DNA of 64,000 bases from assembly GCF_945859685.1 (NCBI RefSeq), contig NC_079149.1, positions 84,249,073-84,313,072 on the forward strand, in the 5' to 3' direction. The position numbers were made by a program, and so were the translations under genes. Shown in pieces: positions 11,215 to 24,045 of this stretch; the stretch's first letter is position 1; the number at the start of each line of letters is the position of its first letter. The DNA is from Eupeodes corollae (lineage: Eukaryota; Arthropoda; Insecta; Diptera; Syrphidae). The notes under the pieces are model-generated. The model did no database searches and was not told where the DNA came from. It saw only the letters and a list, made by a program, of their open reading frames with translations.

Positions 11215-11400
11215 CTACTTGCATTCATTTCTCCTATTTGCGCTTCCAGAAATGCCGATCATTTTACTCTTGAGCCCAAGTTCGTCCTAGCTGTTAAGTA
11301 CAGATGTTTGTTTTTTAGCCGTACTAAGCGAATGTGAAGTGCCTTACCAAGCTTTGTCTTTACTTATCTTCTATCTTTGCAATTTACAAGAATTATAAAC
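11215..11400 (+). mobile_element. LINE B C-terminal fragment
   Basis: Translation gives ASRNADHFTLEPKF, then FFSRTKRM and SALPSFVF, matching the C-terminal style of the LINE B piece at 10745-10925. Short 5'-truncated remnant. Confidence 0.55.
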
Positions 11401-12400
11401 CACCTTTGTGACCATTAACTTTTTTTCAAAATGCTTTCATTTTGATGCTCTCAGGGTCTTCCAATAAGAGGATTCATTTTGATATTGATGTTTATTTCAT
11501 TGTAAAGAAAAAGCTGACATGACAAAGGATACGGCACCACTATTCCTTTTCATAAAATTTTCCATGGTGAATTTGAACATTTTCGGCCGTACATTTGTCC
11601 TTTAAAATATTTCACCAATTCCATGTTTAAGGTCTTAAATCAACTGTGAAGCATTGAAATAAGCATTATCTTTCACGTGACCTAAGCAAAGGTCAAAGTT
11701 TTAAAGGACAAGATGATATTGGCAATTGTGATCACTACTTCGAGGAATAATACGATAAGCAAACATTTCTACTTGTTGGAAATTTTCAGAACCCAAAATG
11801 CAACAATTCTACTAAATAATGCAGCCTCCAAAGTGAAAAAGGGGTTTATTACAAAACAAGTGAAAATCCGGATCCTTTTGATGCATTTCAAAAAACAAAA
11901 GCATCGAACATATGATGCGCCTAATTGCGGCTGAGGTTGTTAACTGAATTCTTAAGGTCTTAAGGCATTGGGCTATATGCAAAATACGATATAATGTTAT
12001 TTGTGAAATGCCAATAATTTCAAATATCAACAGGAAATCTATTTAACTGTGTTTTTGTTACCACTACAGGTTAAAGGATTTATTATCAATTTTTGTGTTG
12101 GTTTCCGTGTTTTTTAAAAATTAGTTTTCAATTTTAAAAATGAACTCAAAGTTGGCAACAATAATTTGCACATGCTGATCTGTTGATCTGACATCTGTTT
12201 TTATTGTTGAGATTTTTAGCCGAAACGCAATTTTTACCAATTTTTGTAGCATTTTCTTAAAGTTTTTATCTCTTGTATAAAAACATTAAAATTGGATTTT
12301 TCAAGATCATTTGATCATTTAGCACAGAATGAAATAATTTTGATGTCAATACCTTAACTGAAATTAAATTTTTACGAATTTTATGTAGATTTTAATTTTT
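11401..12400. other. AT-rich stretch without recognised gene
   Basis: No supported gene or repeat boundary; short frames at 11713-11934 have no family resemblance. Confidence 0.4.
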
Positions 12401-14138
12401 TAACTTCCCATAGGAAGTTATTGTAATGGGTCCGATTTTTCAAATTGAAAATTTTGACATTTCTGGACGTTTCAGAGTCGAAATAATTTTTTTTTTAGAA
12501 AGATGTCTATCCATGTGTGCGTACGTAACGTTCGTACGTTCTCGACGTTTTTTTCGTCGTCCATTACTCAAGAACCAGAAGAGATATCGACTTCAAATAA
12601 ATTTTGTTATACAGATAATAAGGCAGAAAGATGAAGAAAAGGCTCTCAAGAAAGTTGCGTGGGTGGTTTTTTTACGACAGCAGTTTAAAAAAGGTGAACA
12701 TTTTGGTTAACCCTAAATATCTCATGAAGCAATGACGCTAGAGACTTGAATACAATTTTATATAATATACTGTAACTTGATATTAAACAAGTATATTTAA
12801 AAAAAACGAATAAACGGTTTTTTATAAATCAAAAAAACTGAAAAAAAAATTTGTCATCTCGAAAATTTTACGAATAAAAAATGGTTTTATCTCCAAAAAA
12901 TTTTGTGCAACAAAAATAACGTTTTTGACATTTTTTTTTATAAAAATAAAAACCGAAACAAAACATTACTCAAAGTTGGTAAAAATTGAATTTCGACTCA
13001 AATATCTTTTCAAAAATTTGAGATTATGGATTTCAACTAATTTAAACTTATAAGATATATTGTACTTAATAATCAGTACAATTTTAAGAAAAATCGAATT
13101 GACAGCTTTTTTACAAAATATAAAAGTCTAAACCAAAAAATTAATAAAAGTTGATAAAATATTATTTTCGACTTAAATATCTTTTAAGAACTTTGAGATA
13201 TTAGCTTTAAACTGCTTTTATCTTTTAAAAAGTATTGTTTTCAACATTTAGTTATTTTTTTGAAAAATCGAATTGACAGTTTTCTTACAAAAAATAAAAA
13301 CTTTAAGGAAAATTTAACAAAAGGTGGTAAAAATTGATTTTCGACTCAAATATCTTTTCAAAACTTTGAGGTTTTGGCTTCCAGATAATTTTAACTAAGA
13401 AGAAATATTGTTTTTAACATTTTTAAGTATTTTATAAAAAATAAACAAAAAAAAAATAATAAAAGTTGGTAAAAATTGATATTGGACTCAAATATCTTTT
13501 CAAGACTTTGAGATTATAAGCAATATTGTTCTCAATATTCAATAATATTTTGAGAAAAATCTAAATGACAGTTTTCTTACAAAAAATAAAACCCTAAACA
13601 AAAAAAATAATAAAAGTTGGTAAAAATTTATATTCGACTCAAATATATTTTCAAAACTTTGCGATTTTGGCTTTCAGCTAATTTTAACTAACAAGTAATA
13701 TTGTTTTCAACATATTTAAGAATTTTGAGAAAAATCGAATCGCTTTTATCTTTTAAAAAATATTGTTGTCAACGTTTAGTAAAATTTTAAGGAAAATCTA
13801 TTTTTTTACAAACAAAAAAAAAACCTAACAAAAAAACCATACTTAAACTTGGTTAAAAATTTACTTTCGACTCAAATAGCTTATTAAAATGTAAAAATAT
13901 TCAAACGTTTATCAATTCACAAAAACTAGTAGTTTTTTTTTATAAAAAACTAACAGTCCGTTTTTTTTTATAAAAAAAAATAAAATCAACAAAAAAAAAG
14001 GAACGCAAATTTGGAAAAAATTGATGTTCGGTTCTTGATATCTCTCAAATTAATTTCATTCATCCAATTTGTAAAAGTTTTAGAAATGTTACAGACACAT
14101 GGGATGGGAAGTTATAGTGTGGGTCCCATCCCAGCCTT
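12401..14138 (+). mobile_element. AT element copy A (near full length)
   Basis: Starts with the near-palindrome TAACTTCCCATAGGAAGTTA and ends with GGGATGGG...CCCATCCC (14101-14132), an 8-bp-arm hairpin around AAGTTATAGTGTGGGT, then AGCC and a T run. A CG-containing patch (CGTACGTAACGTTCGTACG, about 12518-12540) lies near the left end. The interior (12960-13900) is a degenerate tandem array: the word ATCGAATTGACAG recurs at 13093 and 13267 (174 bases apart), each unit also holding AACTCAAATATCTTTTCAAAACTTTGAG. There is no open frame of note, so it is non-autonomous. The transposon class is unresolved; Helitron-like elements with internal tandem repeats are one option. Confidence 0.75.
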
Positions 14139-16371
14139 TTTTTAAACTGGCTGTTGGATTTTTATAAAAAAAATGTACTGAATGTTGAAAACAATGACGA
14201 AACATTTTAAACGATTTATTAAAATGTCAAAGCTGTTTTTAGTAATTTACTTACCTTAAAAGATAATTTGTGAAATTTTTAAGGATTTTAACATCTAACA
14301 ATCTATTCACAATTTTCTAAAGTAGAAATCACGGAATGGCTATTTGCTTAATCCGTATGAAATCTGAACAATTATTCTCATAAGAGCAGTGGTTGGAATG
14401 GTCCAGTCAACAGTTGGAAATTGCAATTAATAGGTCCGTTTAAGCGTAGTTGCTCTGTTTATTTTTACGAAGTGTCACTTTTTAGACATGTTTGGATACT
14501 CGGTTTTTAATAAAAGGCAATTCGCAATTTACTGGTTAGCAAAACGAAAAAAAGTTTAAAATTTTTTAGTCCCCTAGTAAATTGCTAAATATTTAGCAAA
14601 TTGCTAAGTAAAGTGTTAATCCCATTGTTGTTTGTCATAAGATGAAATTAGTTTGAAGTCAATATCTTTAATTTTTTCCAAGATATTTTAGTCGTAATAA
14701 TTGTTAACAACTTTTAGTATATTTTTGTTTTTGCTAAGGGTTTTATGTTTTGTAAAAAAAACCATAACTTCGATGTAAGTTAACCTTAGCATCGATATTT
14801 ACTTGTCAAAAGACGATATTTTCAAAGGTGAAAGCTGCCCAAGCAGCGAGCTATTCAAAGTGAAACCTATTATTGGAAAACCCTTAAATTTACGTATTTA
14901 ACTAACATACAATTCCGTACCCAGCTTAAAAAGAAACAAATAAGTTCAAAATGAGTACCTAACCTATAATTGATGATTCGGCATTAATTCAAACTTGTGA
15001 ATGAGATAAATTCTCTGAAAAAAAACTTTTCGTTTAAATAGTCTTCATTTCAATTCTCTGAAAATTACTCAGCAGATTTTGTTTCCCCGTTGCAGTTGCC
15101 GTAATGGAGATGAAAATGACACTTAACAAATAAAAACTTATCTATGATCTAGGTACATAGATACGTAAGTATCTACGTTACAGTAAAATGAGAAAGATCT
15201 TCATTTTTCTTATTAAATATTTATGTACATTTGTACCTACCTTCTTATGTATGTATGTACAATATACAAAAGTATCTAAATCTTTCAGAGCTTCTCATCG
15301 TTTTATTCATCTTTTTACTTTTTATCTTCACTTCCAACCAAATGAGCATCATCACCCTTTTTTCAAAGTTCAATAACCGTTTAAATGCTTGATCTTCACT
15401 CAACGTGTATTAAATTTTTCTTTTTGCTTCATTTTATTGTTGTTGTTTTTGTGGAAGACTTCGTGATGTAATCAGCTCATAACTTCTCCACAAAATGTAC
15501 ATATATATCGGGCGTCTTTGGACTTCGTTGTCGTCGATTTTTGATCGTCGCTCGCGTCGATCGACGCTTCGATCGTCTTGTCGTCGTAGTCATCGTCATT
15601 TTCGTTGTTGGTCGTCGCGGTCGTTGCGATTCATTGTTGTCTTTCAGCAACTCAGTTGACTTCTATAAATACCGAATCTAAAAATCTTCATTTGATTCAA
15701 TTTTAAAATGAATTCAATCCAGAAAAAAAATCATAAAACAAAACTGAAGAACTACTCAAAGTTTTGTAACGCAACCGATTGAAACAAAGTAAAATTCCTT
15801 AAATATTTTTTTTTTTTTTGTTCATCTAATAAATTTACCTCCAAAATTAATATATGTACATACATAGCTATAACAAAATTCCAGACTTCCATCGATTGGG
15901 GGGAATGATCGCCAGAGGTGGTAGTAGTGGCGGCAGTGGGCCAACAGAGACAGAAAACAGCTATAAAAAGCTCATTTGTCGTTTTCGTTGTTGTTGTTTG
16001 TTTTTTAATGGCCAGGTACAGTTGAAGAACCTACATACCTACATTTTAAACAAATTGTGCTTTTTTTCTTAACTGGAAACGTACAGGAGAGTTGTATAGC
16101 CCACGCGTATAGATACAAGATACAACTAAATGAAACACAGCGGGGTTGAATACTGTTTTTTATAGAACAAATTTCGTATTACTTCTTAAATAAAATATGA
16201 TTTTTTTTTAAATGTATTTAGTTTTTTTTAAACTAGCTGAAGTTTTAAGTATTTTCATGGGGATAGTAGTTTATCAATAAATAAATAAAGTCCTCTAAAA
16301 GGTGTTTTTGTTTTATATAAAAAATGAACGCCATGACTATGGTTGCAGCACCATATCCTTTTCATGACAAT
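14139..16371. other. Gene-free stretch with a CG-rich island
   Basis: No supported gene. ATGTATG simple sequence occurs near 15245-15262. A CG-dinucleotide-rich patch (15508-15635, many TCGTCG/TCGATCG words) stands out in AT-rich DNA and is followed by a promoter-like TATA box. A second less AT-rich patch lies at 15880-16100. Either may be a 5' exon or regulatory region of a nearby gene, but no splice-supported coding sequence can be shown. Confidence 0.5.
15664..15695 (+). promoter_or_regulatory. Candidate core promoter (TATA box plus initiator-like site)
   Basis: TATAAATA starts at 15664 and an insect initiator-like TTCATTT places a +1 A at about 15690, 26 bases downstream, just beyond the CG-rich island. 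The spacing is slightly short for a fly TATA-initiator pair. Weak, pattern-only evidence. Confidence 0.25.
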
Positions 16372-18318
16372 TAACTTCTTATAGGAAGTCATTGTAATCG
16401 GTCCGATTTAGTGAATTGAAAATTTTTGAATTTCTCGACGTTTCAAGGTCCTCAGAATCTAAATTAAAGATTTTTAGAGAGATGTCTGTGTACACGTGTG
16501 TACGTACGTTCTTGTACTCGGGAAGCTTTTTTCGTCGTCCATATTTCAAGAATTAATGGAGATATCGACTTCAAATAAATTTTGTTATACCAATTATTTT
16601 GAAGAAAAGACTCTCAAAAATATGAGTAGGTGGTTTTGTACCTTAGTATTTTAAAAACAATATGCAAAACTTGTTAACAAAAAATATCTTACGAACCAAT
16701 AACGCAAGCGACTCGAATTAAATTGCAGGACATGATGCAAAATGTGTTTTTATAAATAAACAAAAACTGGGAAAAAGAAATAAATGTCACCTCGAGTTTT
16801 TTATGAAAACACGTAATCTTATATCCAAAATAATTTAATGCAACTAAGAATATCGTTTTTGACATCTCTTAAAATTATGTAAAAAAAGTTACTAAAAAAT
16901 GGTTAAACGTTATTTTCGACTTAAATATAAATTTTGATATTAGCTCAAACTAATTTCATCCTAAAAAATTAGTATTTTCAACATATCCAGTAGTATATTA
17001 TGTAGATAAAAATCGAATTGGCAGTTTGTTTTACAAACAATAAAACCCTACAAAACCTTGTTAAGAACTGATTTCAACTCAAATATCTATATAAAAATTA
17101 AAAATATTGGGGCATATTTATAGATGTTTGCTAAACTCATGATAAGTTGTTATCAACCAAGTTCAGAGTTTAAGCTATATATTTAAATAAATGTAAACCG
17201 AGGCTTAGGGCTTAATCTGTGGTTTAACTGTATACATATCAATTGATGTGTTTAAGTTGTTATTATCACAACCAAATGTAATATTATATTTTTTTTTGTG
17301 AATTAAAAAGCTGAAAACGTAAATTATATCAAATAAAAGTGTCGATTGATACCGCAATTGAAAAACATATAGATTTCTTAGAGGAGTTTGAGTTATTTGG
17401 TGATCTGCAAAATATGCACCAAGAAAAAGGAAAATATACAAAACACGGTTCAATTCATTGGAATTAAGCGACATTAACATTTTTTATTATTATAATATTA
17501 TTATTATATGTATGTACATGCAATTTGCGAAATTTCAGCACAAAATGACAATATAGAAAATATTTGTAAATATTTTTTGCTTTGAACTGTTATTTGAAGT
17601 ATAATCGTAGTAGAATACAATCTTAACCTGGGGTTTTAATAAACACATCTGGAAAATTGACTATGAATAAAAGCTGTGTTTATTTAAACAACAAAGCCTT
17701 AAACTATAGATCAAGAAATCACGAATTTAGTAATTCGCTATGAATAAGCCCCATTACCTTCAAACTAATTTCCTTTTATAGAAAATACAGATTTTGACAT
17801 TTTAATTTTTATAAAAATACAACAGTAATTGTTTCATAAAAATTAAAAAACAATACGAAAAATTGGTGAGAATTGATATTCCATTCTCGATATCTCGATG
17901 AATGATAGAAGGTATTGACTTCAAAGTGATAACATTCTGTTCTAAATTTTGTTGTAAATTTAAGGTATTGTTCTTATCTGTTTTTGTTTATATAGGAAAT
18001 CAAAACTTTCAAGAAATGCTACTTTAATTGGTAAAAACAGGTTTCCTATTAAAAATCTCGTTAAAAAAATAATTTTTGAAATCAAACTTTTCCATCATCT
18101 GCAAAATATTTTTTGGAATTTTTAGTTAATTTTTTAGAAAAATTCAACTGACAACATTTTTGTCAAAACCCGAAAACTTTCAAAAACAGCAAAAAAACGG
18201 ATAAGAAATGGTTTTAGGAGAGTTATTATTATAAGCATATTGTTAAAGTTTTAAACAATACAAATCTACAAAAAGGGATGTTAAGTTTTCAGTGTGGGTT
18301 GCGTCCCGGACTATGTTT
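16372..18318 (+). mobile_element. AT element copy B, interrupted by a small inverted-repeat element
   Basis: Starts TAACTTCTTATAGGAAGTCA and follows copy A closely: CGGTCCGATTTA, GTACGTACGTTCTTG, TTTTCGTCGTCCAT, GATATCGACTTCAAATAAATTT. It ends near GTGTGGGTTGCGTCCCGG (18291-18312). The interior repeats are more decayed than in copy A. A 644-bp element (17109-17752) sits inside it. No coding sequence. Confidence 0.72.
17109..17752. mobile_element. MITE-like element nested in AT copy B
   Basis: Ends are inverted: left GGGGCATATTTATAG, right CTATGAATAAGCCCC (reverse complement GGGGCTTATTCATAG), with weaker similarity over about 33 bases. The flanking ATT on both sides (17106-17108, 17753-17755) fits a 3-bp target-site duplication, and AT copy B sequence continues across. 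A minus-strand 91-codon frame inside has no recognisable transposase motif. The superfamily is unknown. Confidence 0.72.
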
Positions 18319-19660
18319 TACATTTGTGACTGTATGTCCTCGATGACTTCACGAATTGGCACATCAACTTGGACTGCGAAAATTTAAAAAATTTTAAAGT
18401 TAATTTCATCAATTTCAGTGCGTTGTTGAAGTGTTTCTTTATAAGTAATGAATTCGTTTTTTACTTGTATAATGTGAAAAATGATAGTTTTCAAAAGAAC
18501 AACTAAAAAGTAGCAGAATATTAAAACTGAAAACTCTTATTGTAAAACACTATCACCTAAAAGTTTTATTTTTATACCATATAGAAAAGAGAAATTTTAA
18601 ATTAATTTTGGATGCAATCTATAAGATTATTTGAGCGAAAAACAAGTTTGTGCTGCTATATTATAAACTTTTTACGCACTCATTTTGCAACTAGCATTTT
18701 GTTCATTTTTTGTTTTGGATCTTGGAAATCAAAAACTTTCGCTTTGATTAGAATTCCTGATTCTCTGCTTATAATGAATCAGTTAGTTTAATGAGACAGC
18801 ATAACATTCTCTAACTCCAAGAAGAATATGACGTTGATACAGTCTTTGTTTCTAGAATCAATATCCAAGTACATTATTTAACTGTATATTTCTTTTGTAT
18901 AGGACTCAAAATTGTAGAAATAAAAAATGTTCAATATTAATAAGCATATAATTTAGGGGCCAGCTGAAGCTATCATTGGTTTCATTTTGATAAGAAGTGC
19001 AAATTATTGAATTGGCCTGATTATTTTTCGATATACATAAATATATTTTTCTATTTTCCGGAAGGAAAGTCGGAAACGAACAAAATTATTTCAATGATTG
19101 GTTTCAATGATGAAAAGCAATGATAGCTATAACTGGCTTCTGAGTAGTTTTTTTTACAGAGAGTTCCACAATGTTTTTCTCTCCATAAAATACATTTATA
19201 AAGAATAAATGTCAAAAATGTATTTTAACTTTTGTTCTTAACTAAAGCTGTCAATGTAAGATTTCCTCTTTTTGATTAAAAAATTACATTACACTGTTCC
19301 ACTATGTACGAGTACCGACCAAATCATTATGGCTATACAATGGTTGTTACTTCCATCACTTTCCCCAGCAGCACACAAGTTGCGTGAACTGTTGTGATAG
19401 TTCAGCTTATATACGGAAGGTGGCGATATAAGTGATGCGAGTGTGGTTCAATGCGCTTATTTGAGTTTACACTTGTATGTATGGAAAATAAAGAGTTGCC
19501 AACATTGTTTTGTTTAATTTTATTTTTATTATTGAATTTTAATAAAGACTGCCATTTCGGGTTTCTAATAGGAATTTGATTTAAAAATTACAAAAATATG
19601 AAGTTTACTACAATTAAATATTTAAAGTGGCTTTAATTGATATGTTTTTAATTCTTATAT
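18319..19660. other. AT-rich stretch, no recognised gene
   Basis: No supported feature. Only short frames and A/T-rich simple sequence. Confidence 0.4.
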
Positions 19661-20560
19661 ATCTAAAGGGTTTTCCAATAATGACTTGACTAACTGTCCA
19701 ATCGTAAAACGTACTCATGTACTTAAATTCTTGAGACAGCTTGATTTTGTATTGGTGTTTACCAAGATCATTACGCGAAGTACCGCCATATTGTGGTCTG
19801 AAAAATTTGAGAACCGCGCAGAATTGACAGAAACATTACACAACGAAAAAGTGGGCTCAAATTTTTGAACTAAATTGTCATTGGCTGTTTAAGTGGCTTT
19901 CTCGTTGATCGCCTTCGTCTCCGATTTTAAGTAGAAAATGTTAAAATTTTTAAGTTTTTTGATTAAATTGACAATGATAGTTCGATGATAAGTGAAAGAA
20001 GAAGAAAAATAATGTACCTATACTAATAGATGGTAACATAAAAGACTTCAAATCTATTGCAATCATAACAACTTACTCTATCGGGAATGAAAAGTACTGT
20101 ATGAAGTTTTTAGGAAAATTGAGAATAAGGGCTGGAAGACCTGGAGCTAGAATATCAATATAAAAATAACGAAAGTTAGAAACCTTAAAAGTTGTGATCT
20201 AGGAGGTTCAACACATCTCTGGAGATTTGCCAAGGTTATGTTTCACGTAACCTATAAGACATTGGGGACGAATAGAAGATTTGCATATCATTACCATTCC
20301 ACCCTTCTCAATCCAACGCTCATTTTCATTTCATTAGATGCAAAGTATGGCGCAATGGTTAGTGGTTTTTTGCCAAAAGTGGCAATGTAACTTCTACCAC
20401 AACATTCCTAACCAAAAATGGTCTTCAACAGAGAGCGGTGAATTCGCCGATATAGACGGGCCCCAAAGGTTGAGGTTATTAGAATTCTCTTGCAGCGTGA
20501 TTTTGACAAGATTCAGCGATATTGCGACGACTGGAAACTAAAATAAAAAATGTCCAGAAG
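19661..20560. other. Degenerate repeat-like sequence, possibly mariner-like start
   Basis: The frame at 19686-19868 (TRSTAILWSEKFENRAELTETL) faintly resembles the helix-turn-helix end of IS630/mariner transposases, and AAAGGGTTTTCCAATAATGAC just upstream could be a terminal repeat. No catalytic motif or matching right end was found. The frame at 20338-20541 is unrecognised. Confidence 0.2.
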
Positions 20561-20679
20561 TCGGAGACAAGTCTGTTCCGGACTCCGTTGGCTAGGTACA
20601 CGAGGGATACGTGCGAGAATTTGAGCAAGATGGTCATCGTTGATCTTCATTCTTCTTCTTCTTCTTCTTCGGTATCTGG

Positions 20680-21715
20680 TTAGATCAATATTTATATTTC
20701 GACAGACATATAAATGCTGCTCTGACCAGAGCCAGAGGAGCCTTCGCTCTGACGAAACGGCTGTTTTACAGCAGTAGTCGGCTTGACCCAAGAAGATAAT
20801 TTGGTAGATGGCCCTCATACGGCCGATGATCGTTTATGGTTGTCCTGTGTGGTTCAACGTTGCCTTTTTCCAGATGGAGAAGCTTCGGGTGTTTGAGCGG
20901 CAGTGTTTACTATTATTACTATTCCAACGTGGTCCTATCCAGAATTTACAATTTTGTGATAAAACTCGTTCGAGGTCACATTGCAAGAGCTATGTCTTCG
21001 ATCAACAGTTTAATTTCGGGGCGTTCTATCCGAACGACGAGTATTTTGAGAGTGCACGCTTGAGCGGCTTTATTCCACCAGAGGCATTCCTCTTTTTAGA
21101 TAGATGCGGTCTGATACAGGATAGATTGGCAGTTCTGCTAATCTACCACGTCAGACGACGAACCTTGGATTCCTCCTGTACAATCGGGACGTGATGGCAC
21201 AATGCGGAGCAGACTTCTTCTGTTCAGTAGAGCTGTGTAGGAACAGGACGGAACTGATAGGATGAAGCAGGAGAAACAGTTTTGGTGGCTTGAATCGGCA
21301 CTTGATAGTGGGTAGTCGGGATGGGGTTTTAAGCCTTGGCCGGCTTACATACTTGTTTTATAGTTTTAGGGTTTAGCTAAGATAGTTAGATTTGCTCCTG
21401 TGGGTGTTCTAGTCTTAAGTAGCTTATAGGTAGAATGGGTAGTTTAAGTTAGTTTTAAGTTTTATATTAAGGCCCTTGTTTTTATTTATTTATTATTTAT
21501 TTCTAATAAATACAAAAATAAATAAAATTTAATTGAAGTAAAATAGATCTTAAGGCCGAAGGGCATTAGTATTAAGTGTTATAGTTTAACTATACGGACA
21601 CTATTAGACCAGTAAGTTGGTTATAAGTTATGGTTAATTAGGCTAGTTTTATGAATTTTTGTCTAGCCTTAAGATAGGTTTAAGATTGAATTAATAAAAA
21701 TGAATTAAAATAAAA
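20680..21715 (+). mobile_element. LINE J: Jockey-like non-LTR retrotransposon, 3' part
   Basis: Plus-strand frames give the RT C-terminal region: HINAALTRARGAFALTKRLF, then ALIRPMIVYGCPVWFN, MEKLRVFERQCL, a frameshifted RIYNFVIKLVRGHIARAMS, and FYPNDEYFESARLSGFIPP with LDRCGLIQDRLAV and LIYHVRRRTL at the end. These are familiar Jockey-clade C-terminal words. The coding end near 21240 is followed by about 470 bp of 3' untranslated sequence ending in an A-rich run at 21700-21715. The 5' and catalytic parts are absent and frames shift, so it is a dead 5'-truncated copy. Confidence 0.82.
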
Positions 21716-21990
21716 AGTGCGTTGGACTGTAATGCCAGAGGTCTAATGTTCAAACCTTGCGTGCGAAATCTAAAGTTTTTTTTTCCTGGATACTGCCTTT
21801 TGCGAGGTATTGACAAATCCTTCATGGGTTATTTTTGTCATGAAAAGTGCTTTCACAAATCAGCCGTTCGGAATCGGCTTAAAACTGCAGGTCCGCTCCA
21901 TCCCTGAAAACATTACTCGCACACAGTAATGGCTGAGAGTACTAGTTGCTCAGCTAATAAACGCTGATGTAAGGCGCCAATTATAGCTAT
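21716..21990 (+). mobile_element. tRNA-derived SINE, copy 2 (5'-truncated)
   Basis: Matches SINE copy 1 read on its minus strand: GTGCGTTGGACTGTAATGC, a decayed B box (TGTTCAAACC near 21749), GCGAGGTATTGACAAATCC, CATGAAAAGTGCTTTC, AGCCGTTCGGAATCGGCTTA, ACTCGCACACAGTAATGG and a decayed tail ending GGCGCCA. The A box is missing. It directly follows the A-rich end of LINE J. Confidence 0.85.
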
Positions 21991-22930
21991 AATTGGTTGT
22001 CTACAAGGAAATCAATCCTTTAACAAACTCGACTCTCTGAATCACTTTTAAATCTTAAAAAGAAATGTTCAATAATTAAAACAAATGATAACTATATCTG
22101 TTGTCTAATTTTGCATTTTTTGATCATTTAAAGACTTTCTTCTAGTCTTATATCTTTCTTACTTTTACAGAAAAAATGTTTTGAAGTATTTCGAGTTTTG
22201 AGTTTTTCATAGATTTGATTTAAAGTGTTTTAGTATTAAAGGAATTTTTGGAACCTTTTAAATCTAAAAACTACTTTTGAGTAAAGTTAATAACCAAAAA
22301 GTTAAAAGCTCCCCTTTTAAAAGAACGAGATGAGCGACTTCTAAATATCAATCTTTGAAGCTGAAGTTGAGACAAGTAGTGTATTATTACACCAAGTTCT
22401 AAACAAAAAGTTAATTGCAATGAAAATCAAAGACATTGTAGTTTGTATGCATATTTTAATTTTCTGCGTTTTCAAAATTTCCACATGAACTTACTTGAAG
22501 GTATATATGTATATTATTTGTTTACCATATAAAGTTTTGATGCAAGTTTATGTAGCCCATTGGTTTATTGCTGTAAGTGTCAATTTATTACACGTGTAGT
22601 AAGTCATGTTATACATAATGTCGACACAATAATTTATATAGGTAAAAGAACAATTTTCTGAGGAATGGCGGCACGCGATCTTATCAGTCGCATTAATTGC
22701 AGTCTTTCTCATGCAGCGTTAGCATAAACTGAAATATGCAATTATTGGATAAATTCTGCGAATCGAGTTAATATGACCAGATTATACCATATTTCTTTTT
22801 CTTAAATTTTGAAGTTTTATACATTTCTTTGATTTTTCCATAACAAAAAACACTTAAAAGCGTTTATAGCTTAAGTAATTTAAATGCTTATAATTTATTT
22901 AGAGACAAAAAATAATTTTGTTAAAACAAA
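21991..22930. other. AT-rich stretch, no recognised gene
   Basis: No supported gene or element. Confidence 0.4.
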
Positions 22931-23115
22931 AGGCTGGGACGCGACCCACTCTGATAACTTCCCATCCATGCCCGTCAAAATTTTGCCCAATGTTGAAAAC
23001 AATATTTTTCTTGAGATAAAATAAGTTTGAGACTAATTTCTTTAATTTTTGCCAAGATATTGAGCTGAAAATCATTTTTTATCAAATTTTAGTATCTAGC
23101 TTTTTCGTCAGGGTT
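22931..23115 (-). mobile_element. AT element copy C (end fragment)
   Basis: Begins (+ strand) AGGCTGGGACGCGACCCACT with GATAACTTCCCAT following, the reverse of the right end of copy A, and continues into AATGTTGAAAACAATATTTTTC repeat-unit sequence before similarity fades. Confidence 0.7.
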
Positions 23116-23369
23116 TTTTTTTAAATATGCTATAAATATTCAAAGTTCAAGATGTTTTATTTTGAGATATTCGAGACCTTAAACTAATTAAGCATCACTT
23201 TTCTGCACAAAAAAGATCAAGATCAAACGACTTTGAAAATAAAGCGTTTTGCTGGATAAGAAATTGTCAATAAATGAAAAATTTTATGAAACTAGCCTGC
23301 CCGTGGGTTAACTTCGGCAACCACGTTCAATAAGTGAATGATTTAAAAACTAAGCATATCTAACGCTTG

Positions 23370-24045
23370 GTGCAGTCAGGTCAGGTGACTTTGCAGGCCA
23401 GGAAAAAGTGAAATAAATTTGTTTGGAAATTTTCGTTGGAGCTCCGCCATAATTGGTCTGGATATATGTGCACTTGCTCCATCTTGCTGGAACCAAATGC
23501 TGTTCAAAGGGAAAGTTCTCTGACGCAGTTCTGGGTAATAAACTTCATCTTTAAATAACGGTTCCTATTGAGAGTTACTAATCCCCTGTTTTCTTCAAAG
23601 AAGTATAACTTGACAGTACACTTTGATGAAACTTCTCACCACACATTTACTCGCTCTGTGTGCAGTTCCGTCTCATGGAGCATTTCTGGATTTGATTCCA
23701 TTCCACCCAAATACGGCAATTTTTCTTGTTTACATTGCCGTTTATGTCGAAATGGGAAACATCAGACATAAACAAACAATCAATGTGTTGTCTTCTTCGG
23801 CCATTGCAATAATTATCGGCAAAATTCCTCGCGATCAGGAAAATCCCAAGGGTTTAATTTGCTTGCTTCCACTGAAATGACCGTCTGCTTAATAAAATTT
23901 TCTCCGACAAGTTTCAAGTTGAAACGCTTGGATTTGCTGTATTACCGATGCTATTCTGAACACGAACATTAGGATATCGATAGTACGGTCTTCTTGCGAT
24001 ACTTCCAGATTCGGCAAACATGTTCACCAGCCCCATAATTTGTTT
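23370..24045 (-). pseudogene. IS630/mariner-like transposase remnant
   Basis: Minus-strand pieces in order: MFAESGSIARRPY (HTH-end region, about 24020), NPWDFPDREEFCR, then MSDVSHFDINGNVNKKNCRI (first catalytic Asp, about 23770), YFFEENRGLVTLNRNRYL, and QQDGASAHISRPIMAELQRK (second catalytic Asp, about 23490) with KSPDLT at about 23380. This matches the DDE/D architecture of Tc1-mariner/IS630 transposases. Several frameshifts and stops break it. No terminal repeats were located. Confidence 0.75.
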
